A stretch of 64,000 nucleotides of DNA. Source: Dyadobacter sp. CY261. Its GTDB lineage: Bacteria; Bacteroidota; Bacteroidia; Cytophagales; Spirosomataceae. A program made the position numbers and the translations under genes. Numbering within the stretch: position 1 is the stretch's first letter; the number at the start of each line of letters is the position of its first letter. The stretch is from positions 1,302,001 to 1,366,000 of the forward strand of contig NZ_JAKCPW010000001.1 in NCBI RefSeq assembly GCF_021440085.1, in the 5' to 3' direction. Shown piece by piece: positions 25,256-34,083 of the stretch. The notes beneath the pieces are model-generated. The model saw nothing but the letters and a program-made list of their open reading frames with translations. It was not told the origin of the DNA and made no database searches.

Positions 25256-26551
25256 ATGGGTAAAATCAGGAATTACCGCTGGGTCGTCGTGATCCTGCTA
25301 TTTCTCGCCACGACCATCAATTACCTTGACCGGCAGATCATCGGCTTGCTGAAACCCATTCTGGAAAAAGAATTTGTATGGACGGAAACCGACTTCGCGC
25401 GCATTGTCATGGCCTTTACGGCCGCTTATGCGATCGGTTTGCTCGCCTTTGGCTGGCTAATCGACAAGATCGGAACGAAGGCGGGGTATTCATTTACGAT
25501 CGTGTTCTGGAGTATAGCGGGTATGCTGCACGCCGTAGCCCGCAGCGCGTTCGGGTTTGGGTTGGCGCGGATCGGGTTGGGGCTCGGCGAGGCTGGTAAT
25601 TATCCCGCGGCCGTTAAAACGGTGGCCGAATGGTTTCCCAAAAAGGAGCGGGCCCTGGCAACGGGGCTCTTCAATGCAGGAACGAGCGTGGGTGTGGTGG
25701 TGGCGCTGATGCTCGTGCCCTGGATTTTGAGCGCTTATGGCTGGCAGGAGGTATTCTGGATCACCGGGGCACTGGGTTTCGTGTGGCTGATATTCTGGTG
25801 GATTTTTTATGATATTCCGGTCAAACAAAAGCGCCTGACGAGCGAAGAGCTGCATTACATTCTCAGCGGCCAGGACCAGGATGAGAGCGAAGCAGAGAAA
25901 CAACCCGTTAAATGGGCCAAGCTTTTTACATTTCCGCAAACCTGGGCCTACATTACTGGCAAAGGGCTCATCGACCCGATTTACTGGTTCTTCCTGTTCT
26001 GGCTGCCTTCCTACTTTGCGTCAACATTTAATCTCGACCTTAAAAAGCCGAGTTTTGAGTTGATGCTGATTTATACGGCCACCACAGTTGGCAGCATTGG
26101 CGGTGGCTATTTGTCGTCCTGGTTGATTAAACGGGGCTGGCCTACGCTCAAAGCGCGGAAGGCCGTGTTGCTGGGTTTGGCATTCTGCGAATTATCGGTG
26201 ATACTGATCCAGTTTTCCAGCGGCGTCTGGATGGCGGTTGGCCTGATCAGTCTTGCGGTAGCATTGCATCAGGCCTGGGCAACGAACGTGTTTACATTGC
26301 CTTCTGACCTTTTTCCAAAGCAGGCTGTAAGCTCGGTCGTAGGAATCGGCGGCATGGCGGGGGCCGTGGGCGGCATCCTTTTTCCGATCCTGATCGGCAA
26401 CTTGCTCGATAGCTATAAAGCGGCAGGAAACATTCAGGCGGGCTACAACATCATTTTTACAATCTGCGGATTTACCTATCTTGTGGCGTGGCTGATTATC
26501 CACTGGCTTACAAGAACGCCCAAAGTGGTAGAACTCGAAGAATTGCAATGA
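25256..26551 (+). CDS. MFS sugar-acid transporter of the ExuT/DgoT (ACS) family
   Basis: A 431-residue inner-membrane symporter with about 12 hydrophobic segments. TTINYLDRQIIGLL in helix 1 and the RIGLGLGEAGNYPAAVKTVAEWFP region are hallmarks of the anion:cation symporter family that carries hexuronates and galactonate. Its place directly after dgoK-dgoA indicates uptake of galactonate or of 2-keto-3-deoxygalactonate. If the dehydratases are really periplasmic, the keto-deoxy acid is the more likely cargo. The stop overlaps the next gene by 4 bases. Confidence 0.9.
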   Translation: MGKIRNYRWVVVILLFLATTINYLDRQIIGLLKPILEKEFVWTETDFARIVMAFTAAYAIGLLAFGWLIDKIGTKAGYSFTIVFWSIAGMLHAVARSAFGFGLARIGLGLGEAGNYPAAVKTVAEWFPKKERALATGLFNAGTSVGVVVALMLVPWILSAYGWQEVFWITGALGFVWLIFWWIFYDIPVKQKRLTSEELHYILSGQDQDESEAEKQPVKWAKLFTFPQTWAYITGKGLIDPIYWFFLFWLPSYFASTFNLDLKKPSFELMLIYTATTVGSIGGGYLSSWLIKRGWPTLKARKAVLLGLAFCELSVILIQFSSGVWMAVGLISLAVALHQAWATNVFTLPSDLFPKQAVSSVVGIGGMAGAVGGILFPILIGNLLDSYKAAGNIQAGYNIIFTICGFTYLVAWLIIHWLTRTPKVVELEELQ

Positions 26552-27003
26552 CTAATTTAAGAAGAACCGACTCCGACGATGAAGATTTCAAAAGCCTGGT
26601 AAAACTCCTCGATGCCGATCTTGCGATTCGCGATGGTGCCGACCATGGGTTTTATTCCCAATTCAATAAAATAGACAAGATCCGCCACGCGGTAGTGTGC
26701 TACGAAAACGGCCAGCCTATCGGATGCGGGGCCATCAAGGCATTCACCGATGAGGCGATGGAAGTAAAGCGAATGTACGTTTCACCCGACGGCCGCAACA
26801 AAGGCATCGCCACGCGCCTCCTCACCGAGCTGGAAACTTGGGCAAAGGAAATGGGCTATCTCAAATGCGTCCTTGAAACCGGCAAGCGCCAGCCCGAGGC
26901 CATTGCGCTTTATGAAAAGAACGGCTATCGGCGCATTGCCAATTATGGACAGTACATAGGCGTGGAGAATAGTGTTTGTTTTGAGAAGATCTTGGAAAAC
27001 TAA
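26548..27003 (+). CDS. GNAT-family N-acetyltransferase
   Basis: A 151-residue acetyltransferase starting at the ATG at 26548 that overlaps the transporter stop; the longer frame from 26488 lies inside the transporter gene. The acetyl-CoA loop is seen in MYVSPDGRNKGIATRLLTEL, followed by LYEKNGYRRIANYGQYIGV. It resembles small GNATs that acetylate amines or amino acids; the substrate is unknown. Coupling to the sugar-acid operon makes a metabolic role possible but not proven. The end overlaps the convergent lipoprotein gene by 4 bases. Confidence 0.88.
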   Translation: MTNLRRTDSDDEDFKSLVKLLDADLAIRDGADHGFYSQFNKIDKIRHAVVCYENGQPIGCGAIKAFTDEAMEVKRMYVSPDGRNKGIATRLLTELETWAKEMGYLKCVLETGKRQPEAIALYEKNGYRRIANYGQYIGVENSVCFEKILEN

Positions 27004-27347
27004 TTCTTGTGAATAGCCGTGATTTCAATCGGAGGGTAAACGGCGATCAATGTAGGGCCTATGAAGCGAACCTTTTTGATGTTGCCGCTGATGATGTAAT
27101 TAGTCTTCTTCGGATCATCACTTTTGACCCAGCCCGAATCCACTTTACAAGCCCATGCACCCGAAGCGCCATATGGCGCGCCAGCGTCAAAAGTAAAAAA
27201 GCCATTGCCCTGATACACCGCTTGTACATGGGTGACGGTTAACTCGGTGTCTCCTTCACATCCGTACCGAGGTTCCGGATCCTTTTTTGAGCAAGAAATC
27301 GCTAGTGATGTTGTTATAATGAATGTGAGAAGTAGCAGTTTTTTCAT
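27000..27347 (-). CDS. Small predicted lipoprotein of unknown function
   Basis: A 115-residue protein whose signal peptide MKKLLLLTFIITTSLAISC ends in a lipobox at Cys19, followed by SKKDPEPRYGCEGDTE. The mature part is short and beta-rich with a few cysteines. I do not recognise a family. It stands alone on this strand, convergent with the acetyltransferase. Confidence 0.7.
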   Translation of the reverse strand: MKKLLLLTFIITTSLAISCSKKDPEPRYGCEGDTELTVTHVQAVYQGNGFFTFDAGAPYGASGAWACKVDSGWVKSDDPKKTNYIISGNIKKVRFIGPTLIAVYPPIEITAIHKN

Positions 27348-27475
27348 GGGACTAGGCTTTTTGTTTAGGATGGTCCTGGAATGGAAAGGGGTTTTAGGTT
27401 TAAGATTTACTTTTAGTTACTTTGGTTGGAATTGGAGATTGGTGCAATAGCTCAACATGCCCAAACCGCCTGGCT

Positions 27476-27868
27476 ATGATTGATAAACTGGCTCTTATTT
27501 ATATTAAAGACCTCAAAATACTCGCGGCCCGAAGCCGTGGTCGCGATTTGTTCTACATTCCAGGTGGAAAACGCGAGGTCGGCGAGTCGGACGAGGACGC
27601 TTTGGTACGGGAAATATCGGAGGAACTTAGCATTTCGCTAACCCCGTCTTTACTGGAATTTTATGGCGAATTCCTGGCACAGGCGCATGGCCAGCCCGAG
27701 GGTGTGATGGTTAGGCTGCGTTGCTACACGACTTCCGAAAGGGGAGAAGTGCAGGCGGCCGCAGAAATTGATGATGTAGCCTGGCTGAGCTATGCCGAGC
27801 GGCCCAAGGTTTCACCGGCAGCCCAGTTATTGTTTGATGACCTTTTCGGAAAAGGATTGATCAAATAG
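27476..27868 (+). CDS. Nudix hydrolase
   Basis: A 130-residue hydrolase of nucleoside-diphosphate-linked compounds. The Nudix box is complete: GKREVGE, seven residues, then REISEEL (within about residues 31-53). The start was taken at the ATG at 27476, giving MIDKLALIYIKDLKILAARS, the usual first strand of the fold. The substrate cannot be told from sequence. The gene stands alone between the lipoprotein and the convergent hxlR-like gene. Confidence 0.9.
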   Translation: MIDKLALIYIKDLKILAARSRGRDLFYIPGGKREVGESDEDALVREISEELSISLTPSLLEFYGEFLAQAHGQPEGVMVRLRCYTTSERGEVQAAAEIDDVAWLSYAERPKVSPAAQLLFDDLFGKGLIK

Positions 27869-27900
27869 GTCCAAAACTAGTTTTTCGGTGAGCTTTGGAC

Positions 27901-28254
27901 CTATTCCGGCTGTTCGATAATGTACTTTTTGTGCTCCTTGCCCCATTCAATCATCGCAAGGATGATGTTGCCGAACGTCTTGCAATAGGGCGTTGATTCG
28001 TATTCAACCAGGACGGGCGAATCGGGATATACGGTCCGCTTGATCAGCTTATTCATTTCCATTTCCTTCAATTCCCTCGAAAGCATCCGCGTGGTGATGC
28101 CGGGAATGCTTCGTTCGATCTCCCTGAAACGCTTGTTGCCGTTACAAATCGAATTGATAATGGGCAACTTCCATTTGCCGCCGATCACATAAATCGTATC
28201 CTGCAAAGCTTTCACTTCTTCTGACTGGTTTCTTACTAATGATGGTGTTGCCAT
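27901..28254 (-). CDS. HxlR-family winged-helix transcriptional regulator
   Basis: A 117-residue MarR-like regulator with the HxlR core (IGGKWKLPIINSICNGNKRF, IPGITTRMLSRELKEM). It is divergent from an SDR oxidoreductase gene, an arrangement common for HxlR regulators that control a neighbouring redox enzyme. A 9-bp inverted repeat in the shared 88-base promoter region is a likely binding site. Confidence 0.93.
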   Translation of the reverse strand: MATPSLVRNQSEEVKALQDTIYVIGGKWKLPIINSICNGNKRFREIERSIPGITTRMLSRELKEMEMNKLIKRTVYPDSPVLVEYESTPYCKTFGNIILAMIEWGKEHKKYIIEQPE

Positions 28255-28283
28255 TGCCGTAGTTGGTATACTCTGTGATACTG

Positions 28284-28320
28284 ATTACAAAGTTATACCA
28301 CTGGCGGGTAGCTTTGTAAT
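28284..28320. promoter_or_regulatory. Candidate HxlR operator overlapping divergent promoters
   Basis: ATTACAAAG (28284-28292) and CTTTGTAAT (28312-28320) are exact inverted repeats. Each arm overlaps a TAnnTTTG-type -7 element: TAGCTTTG on the plus strand at 28309-28316, and TAACTTTG on the minus strand. Confidence 0.5.
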
Positions 28321-28342
28321 ATCAAATCAAAATTTATTTAAG

Positions 28343-29164
28343 ATGAGCAAGCAAAAAACAATTTTCATAACTGGTACCAGCAGCGGACTTGGTAAACTGA
28401 CAGCTAAATATTTCGCGGAGCAAGGTTGGAATGTAGCCGCAACAATGCGTACACCCGAGAAGGAAAACGAGCTGACAGCTTACAAAAATGTTCGGATTTT
28501 TAAACTCGACGTGACCAATGTTGATCAGATCAAAACAGCGACGAAGCAGGCGATCGAAGCTTTTGGTCAAATAGATGTGGTAGTCAACAATGCCGGGATG
28601 GGTACTTACGGGGCGCTGGAACTGGCTGAGGAAGCAGATATCGATTGGCAGTTCGCGGTCAATGCGCGTGGCCCGATCAATGTGATCCGGGCATTTCTAC
28701 CGCATTTCAGAGCGAATGGGGGAGGGATGTTTATCAATATCAGTTCCTTTATGGGCATCACCACGGCGGTACCACTCGGGTCGCTCTACAACATGTCCAA
28801 GTTTGCCCTGGAAGGTCTGATCGAAGGATTGTATTACGAATTGAAGCCGCTGAATATTGAGTTGCGGCTAATTGAGCAGGGAGGTTCGAAAGGTAACAAT
28901 TTCGGGGAGAATATTGTTTGGAACACCAATCCGGAAATTACGGCTTACAACGAGCTGACGGATAAGCTGAAATCATTGATGAATAAAAGGGACGACAGTC
29001 TGCTGGACGATCCAATGGATATCGTAAACGTCATTTACAGCCTCGCAACCGGCGCGAACAAAAAATTCCGCAACGTGATCGGTGCTACGGGAAACCAATT
29101 GATGGAAATGCGTCATTCGATGCCTATTGAAGATTACATGGAGGCAATGAGAACCTTCTTTTGA
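28343..29164 (+). CDS. Short-chain dehydrogenase/reductase
   Basis: A 273-residue NAD(P)-dependent oxidoreductase of the classical SDR family. It has the nucleotide-binding TGTSSGLG (11-18), the NNAG motif, the catalytic serine region INISSFMG and the YNMSK catalytic Tyr/Lys. The substrate is unknown. The gene is divergent from the hxlR-like regulator and is followed by a terminator, so it is probably a single-gene transcript controlled by that regulator. Confidence 0.92.
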   Translation: MSKQKTIFITGTSSGLGKLTAKYFAEQGWNVAATMRTPEKENELTAYKNVRIFKLDVTNVDQIKTATKQAIEAFGQIDVVVNNAGMGTYGALELAEEADIDWQFAVNARGPINVIRAFLPHFRANGGGMFINISSFMGITTAVPLGSLYNMSKFALEGLIEGLYYELKPLNIELRLIEQGGSKGNNFGENIVWNTNPEITAYNELTDKLKSLMNKRDDSLLDDPMDIVNVIYSLATGANKKFRNVIGATGNQLMEMRHSMPIEDYMEAMRTFF

Positions 29165-29188
29165 AGTTTAAGAAACGGAGATCATCGG

Positions 29189-29216
29189 GGCAGCGAGATG
29201 AATTTCGCTGCCTTTA
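29189..29216 (+). terminator. Rho-independent terminator after SDR gene
   Basis: GGCAGCGA (29189-29196) pairs with TCGCTGCC (29205-29212), followed by TTTATTTA. Confidence 0.75.
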
Positions 29217-29298
29217 TTTATTAGCTAATGCGTGTTGGAAATTAATTTGTTAATAATAAAACTTATATTACTTTGGCCTAAATATAACTCCAAATAAT

Positions 29299-29538
29299 AT
29301 GATCACTTCTTTGTTTCTCGGGCTGGGTCAAATGGAATTGATTCTGATTTCCGCCATGTTACTGCCTTTGCTGCTGACGCTTTGGGCCTTGATCGATGCG
29401 ATCCGAAGTAATTTCACCAAGGATATTAACAAGCTCATTTGGATAATCGTGATCATCTGTGTACCATTCCTGGGCGGGATTTTATATTTTCTTTTGGCAC
29501 GCAGCCAAAAATCCATTACTCAGCAAGGTAAATTGTGA
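29299..29538 (+). CDS. PLDc_N-domain small membrane protein
   Basis: A 79-residue protein with two membrane segments. The motif LWALIDAIRSNFTKDINKLIW followed by FLGGILYFLLARSQK matches the phospholipase D nuclease N-terminal (PLDc_N) domain found as short stand-alone proteins. The function of such proteins is not established. A paralogue follows immediately with overlapping stop and start. Confidence 0.85.
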   Translation: MITSLFLGLGQMELILISAMLLPLLLTLWALIDAIRSNFTKDINKLIWIIVIICVPFLGGILYFLLARSQKSITQQGKL

Positions 29539-29765
29539 TGATATCGACCGTGCTGCTTTTTATGGGATTGGGAGGAATGGAATTAATGTTTCTCTTTATT
29601 CTTATTCCACTTGCAATTACAATCTGGGCATTAATCGACGCGATCAAAAGCGATTTCAAAAAGGATATCAACAAGTTGGTATGGATTATTGTCATTGTTT
29701 GCTTTCCCTACATTGGAGGAATACTATATTATTTCCTGGGTCGTAGCCAGAAAGCGGGCTTTTAA
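29538..29765 (+). CDS. PLDc_N-domain small membrane protein (tandem paralogue)
   Basis: A 75-residue protein when started at the ATG at 29538, which shares a base with the previous stop (TGATG); a GTG at 29535 is also possible. It repeats the neighbour's pattern (IWALIDAIKSDFKKDINKLVW, YIGGILYYFLGRSQK), so the two arose by duplication and may form a hetero-oligomer in the membrane. Confidence 0.85.
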   Translation: MISTVLLFMGLGGMELMFLFILIPLAITIWALIDAIKSDFKKDINKLVWIIVIVCFPYIGGILYYFLGRSQKAGF

Positions 29766-29771
29766 ATGCAT

Positions 29772-31331
29772 TTACAATTCCCGTGAATAACCCTGCTCTT
29801 TCTGTTTTTCCAAAAGCAACTTTAGCTCCTTCACAATCTCGGGTTGCTGCTCGTAAAGATTAGTCGTTTCACGCGGGTCGCTTTCCATATCATAAAGCTG
29901 CCCGGCAGGATCGGATGCATTGCCTTTGGATGACCAGCCACCACTGCCTTTGCCGTCGATAAACTTCCATTTGACCCGGCGTATTGCAAACATGCCTTCG
30001 ACGGAATGATGGATAATGCTGGGCCGGACTGGCTTGCGGTCGCCCGGATTTTGAAATAGCGAGGCGAAACTAAAACTGTCCTGACCGTTTTTGCTATCCA
30101 GTTTTTGACCGGTTAGGGAAGCCAAAGTAGCCATCAGGTCGGCGAGACAGATCGTCTGTGCGCTTTCAGAGCCTTTTTCGATGCCCGCCGGCCAACGCGC
30201 GATGAATGGCACGTGGTGGCCGCCTTCCCAGATATCCGACTTTTCTCCTCTGAAAATGTAGTTGGCCTGATGTGATGGGTACAATTGCTTGTCGCCCGGT
30301 TTCCAGTCGGCACCGTTGTCCGATGTGAAAATAACCAGTGTGTTATCGGCAATGCCGAGACTGTCGAGTGTGCGCAACAATTCGCCCACGACAGCATCGG
30401 TATGTTGTACAAAGTCACCATACAGGCCGGCATTGGAAGTATTTTGGTGCTTCTCCGACGGAACCCAGGGCGTGTGCGGGCTCGACAGCGGTAGGTATAG
30501 GAAAAAGGGCTGCGATTTATTTCTGCCCGCATTGGCAATGAAATGCCTGGCTTCCTGCCCGAAAACATCCAGCGTCCGCGGAATTCTGAAGCTGGCCGAA
30601 CCTTTCCCATCCCGCCAAAAAACACCGCGGGGCGTGTTACGTCCGGCAATGTCGACGATCTTTGCGTCCACGGGCTTCCCGTTACGGACGTAAACGTATG
30701 GGGCAATGTCCAGGGAGGCCGGTATCACATAGCTGTAATCGAAACCGAGGTCATTCGGGCTAGCCGTAGTGCCTTTCTCAATGGAAAGGTTTTCAGTAGA
30801 AGTCCAATCATCGTACACACTCGGATCGGTGGTTTTCGAAGCATCCGTTTTGGCCCAATCCAGACCGAGATGCCATTTGCCGATTACACCAGTCCGCTAA
30901 CCGGCCTTTTTCATCAGATCTGCAACGGTAAACCGATCGCGTTCGATAAGCATGGGATGATAGCCGCCTAACACGCCCTTTTTCAGTCGTGAGCGAAATG
31001 CATAGCGTCCGGTAAGAATGCCATAACGCGTAGGCGTGCACACCGCGGAGCCCGAATGCGCGTCTGTGAAAGTTATGCCGTCCTGGGCAAGGCGGTCGAG
31101 ATTCGGTGTTTTGATCTGAGATTGCGGGTTGAGGCATGCAAGGTCGCCGTAGCCCAGATCATCGGCGAGTATGTAAATGACATTTGGCTTCCGAAATGCA
31201 CCATCGGCGAGGCTTTTTTTACGGAAAAACAGCATTGCGGACGTCGCCAGCAAAAGCATCAGAAGCGTGTAAGTCAGGTTAGGATAAGTTCGGATCATAT
31301 CTGCAAGCGCCCGTTCGGAATAGATATTCAA
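29772..31331 (-). pseudogene. S1-type sulfatase interrupted by one in-frame amber codon
   Basis: A formylglycine-dependent sulfatase of about 519 codons. The N-terminal part (31331-30897) has an N-terminal hydrophobic segment, metal ligands in LADDLGYGD and the active-site CTPTR (98-102), whose Cys would become formylglycine. It ends at TAG (30897-30899) right after DLMKKAG. The same frame then continues RTGVIGKWHLGLDWAK and on to a complete C-terminal half with TSDNGAD. The family expects Tyr at the stop position (KAGYRTG...GKWHLG), so one substitution in a TAC or TAT codon explains the break. Both halves otherwise look intact, so the event is recent or is a sequencing error. No maturase gene is nearby. 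Confidence 0.88.
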
Positions 31332-31391
31332 GAATATTCTACTGGGTTAGTAGACAAATAAACAGCATGGGGCGGAGATTTGCAAAAGGGC

Positions 31392-31419
31392 AAAAAAATG
31401 GCGGCCTTTATCGGCCGCC
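31392..31419 (-). terminator. Minus-strand terminator without an obvious upstream gene
   Basis: On the minus strand GGCGGCC, a six-base loop and GGCCGCC are followed by A and seven T. The 31332-31818 gap otherwise shows no convincing gene; an 85-codon minus frame (31521-31778) lacks recognisable features. Confidence 0.6.
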
Positions 31420-31818
31420 TGCAACCCACAACAAAGCGTGGCACAGCTATTAATCTGCGGTTACGAGATTGTAGTCCTTGACTAATCTTGGGCTTTAAGG
31501 CCTGTATTTGTGGTCAGTTATCACATTAACTCATGGAAAACAGCAATTGTTATTGCTTGCCGGTGCATTTGGCCGGCTCCGGAACTTCCATTTGACGGAC
31601 CACCGATTCCTGTAATGTGATAAAAGAGGTTGCAGAAGCGAAAGTAATACATTTGGACGGAGCAGCCAAAGCTTATCGAATTGATAGGGAACTCATTTTT
31701 TGATAGAGTAGGGGCAAAACCTTCGGAATAGCAATACCTGCCGTATTTCCTGCACCAGGAGAGGCAATGCATGTCCATTGCCCTTTTGGCATGGCTTTTG
31801 AGGCCTTACGGGTATATT

Positions 31819-34056
31819 ATGGAAAGTTCATCTCAGTCAGCCAACGCGGGAAGGCTCATCATAGTCGCATACCGGTTACCGTTCAAGATAGTTCGTGACG
31901 GTGATGTCTCCCGATTATTTCAAAACTCCGGCGGTCTTGTTTCGGCGGTACTTTCGCTGGTCAAGGATCAGGATAATCAGGCTTTCGATGCCCATCAGAA
32001 AATTCAGTGGATCGGCTTTTCGGAGAATACACCCGAAGAGCTTGAAGGACAGTCGCTGGAAAATGAAAGCTTTCATGCACATCCGGTATTCATCGCCGAT
32101 GAGCTCAACGAAAATTATTATGAGGGCTTCTGTAACAATCTGATATGGCCGCTATGCCATTATTTTCCTTCGCTCGCGCGCTTCCACGATATCTATTTTG
32201 AAGCCTACCAGGAAGCCAACCGGTTGTTTTTTGAAAAGGTCCGGGAGGTCATACAGCCAGGGGATGTGATCTGGGTCCAGGATTACCAATTGATGCTTTT
32301 GCCCAAACTCATTCGCGAGGCATTTCCCGAGAATAAGATCGGCTTCTTTTTTCACATACCATTTCCTTCGTTCGAGATATTCCGGCTGTTGCCGGTTGTC
32401 TGGAGAAAGGCCATCGTCGACGGTATTCTCGGTGCCGATGTGGTCGGCTTTCATACCAACGACTATGTGGAGTATTTCCTGAAAGCGGCGAGACTTGTCT
32501 CCGAACTGGGGAATAAATTGCATTACATCAACATGGGCAACCGCATCGTAAAAGTCGATTCTTTTCCGATCAGTATTGACTTCGACAAGTTCAACGATGC
32601 CTACGACGACCCCGATGTGGCCGCTTCCCGCGCGGATGCCCGCCAGTCGCTGAAAGAAAAAATCATTTTCTCGGTCGACCGTCTCGATTACTCCAAAGGC
32701 ATTATCCATCGTTTGCACGGTTACCAGCGCTTTCTCGAACTAAATCCTCAATGGCACGAAAGGGTATCTTTCGTGATGACGGTGGTGCCCTCACGGGACA
32801 CAATCGAGCAGTATCAGCAGATGAAGTCGGATATTGACCAGACGGTTGGTAAGATCAATGCCGACTTCGGAAGCATTTCGTGGCAGCCGATTATTTATCA
32901 ATATCGCTCTATGCCTTATCACGAGCTGGTAGGCATGTATACCGCGAGCGACGTCGCACTCATCACACCCGTACGCGACGGGATGAACCTTGTTTGCAAA
33001 GAGTATGTCGCGAGCCGTAAAGACGGCAAGGGTGTACTCATTTTAAGTGAGATGGCTGGTGCCGCCGCGGAGTTAGGCGAGGCGCTGATCATCAATCCGC
33101 TCGACCGGCAGGACATTGCGGATGCGATTAAAACCGCATTTGAAATGCCTGATGGTGAACAAAATAAACGCATGGAGGCCATGCGAGAAAGGATTCACGA
33201 TTATGATGTTTTCGCATGGACCAATGATTTTTTTACCCAAATGACAATGCTTGAATTAGAACATGGCCGATTGCGTCAGGTTTTCCTGAACAACAAAGGC
33301 ATTGATACGATCCGGTCAGCTTACCAATCCACAAATAATCGGATCCTGTTTTTCGATTACGACGGCACACTCGCACCGATCGTGCCGGATCCGGCCCAGG
33401 CCATTATGACCGATGATGTCAAAAAACTGTTGCAAGACATCGCCAAGCGCGACACTGTAGTGATCGTTAGCGGTCGTGACCGTTATTTTCTGGACAAACT
33501 TTTCAGCGATCTTCCCGTGCATATGATCGCCGAACACGGCGCTCTAATTAAAGCAAAAGACTCCGGTGAATGGCAGCTTAATGAAGGCTATGAGGAGAAC
33601 TGGAAAGACAGCATCCGGCCGATGATGCAGATCTACGCCAAACGCTGCCCGGGTGCGTTCGTAGAAGAAAAGGAAACTGCGTTGGCATGGCACTACCGCA
33701 CCGCCGAAGACAGGGAATATGCCAGCCGCCGCGCGCAGGAGCTCCTCTGGCAATTAAAGAATTACGTCCAGCCGGAACTGAACCTGCAGGTGATTGACGG
33801 GAGCAAGGTGGTTGAAGTCAAAAAGACTGCGTTTAACAAGGGAACTGCTACACGTTTGTTCGTAGAGGCTGGTGACTTTGATTTTATCCTGGCCATTGGT
33901 GACGATACTACCGACGAGGATATGTTCGAAGCATTACCGGACACTTCATTTACCATCAAGATAGGAGACGACCTTTCCGCGGCGCGCAACCATATCCGGA
34001 GCCAGGACGAAGTTTTTCATTTCCTGCATTTTATGGTGTCGCCGGTAGGCGAGTAG
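31819..34056 (+). CDS. Fused trehalose-6-phosphate synthase/trehalose-6-phosphate phosphatase
   Basis: A 745-residue bifunctional enzyme that makes trehalose from UDP-glucose and glucose-6-phosphate in the cytoplasm. Residues about 10-485 are a GT20 synthase (OtsA-type), with FFFHIPFPSFEIF, SVDRLDYSKGIIHRLHGYQ and TPVRDGMNLVCKEY. Residues about 510-740 are a HAD phosphatase (OtsB-type), with FFDYDGTLAPI (DxDGT), IVSGRD and AIGDDTTDEDMF. The start was set at the ATG at 31819, before LIIVAYRLPFKIV. The usual Asn of the SNRLP motif is replaced by Tyr (VAYRLP). This fused architecture is known in Bacteroidota. A Crp-like gene follows. Confidence 0.93.
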   Translation: MESSSQSANAGRLIIVAYRLPFKIVRDGDVSRLFQNSGGLVSAVLSLVKDQDNQAFDAHQKIQWIGFSENTPEELEGQSLENESFHAHPVFIADELNENYYEGFCNNLIWPLCHYFPSLARFHDIYFEAYQEANRLFFEKVREVIQPGDVIWVQDYQLMLLPKLIREAFPENKIGFFFHIPFPSFEIFRLLPVVWRKAIVDGILGADVVGFHTNDYVEYFLKAARLVSELGNKLHYINMGNRIVKVDSFPISIDFDKFNDAYDDPDVAASRADARQSLKEKIIFSVDRLDYSKGIIHRLHGYQRFLELNPQWHERVSFVMTVVPSRDTIEQYQQMKSDIDQTVGKINADFGSISWQPIIYQYRSMPYHELVGMYTASDVALITPVRDGMNLVCKEYVASRKDGKGVLILSEMAGAAAELGEALIINPLDRQDIADAIKTAFEMPDGEQNKRMEAMRERIHDYDVFAWTNDFFTQMTMLELEHGRLRQVFLNNKGIDTIRSAYQSTNNRILFFDYDGTLAPIVPDPAQAIMTDDVKKLLQDIAKRDTVVIVSGRDRYFLDKLFSDLPVHMIAEHGALIKAKDSGEWQLNEGYEENWKDSIRPMMQIYAKRCPGAFVEEKETALAWHYRTAEDREYASRRAQELLWQLKNYVQPELNLQVIDGSKVVEVKKTAFNKGTATRLFVEAGDFDFILAIGDDTTDEDMFEALPDTSFTIKIGDDLSAARNHIRSQDEVFHFLHFMVSPVGE

Positions 34057-34083
34057 CGACGGCTTTTGTATTTTAGCGGTTCT

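Noticed and set aside
29772..31331. Sulfatase break as a frameshift
   Set aside because: The two halves are in the same frame (distance between ends is a multiple of 3); the break is a single stop codon.
31521..31778. 85-codon minus frame upstream of the orphan terminator
   Set aside because: Cys/Ser/Phe/Gly-rich sequence without recognisable features; kept only as a reason to look for a transcript.
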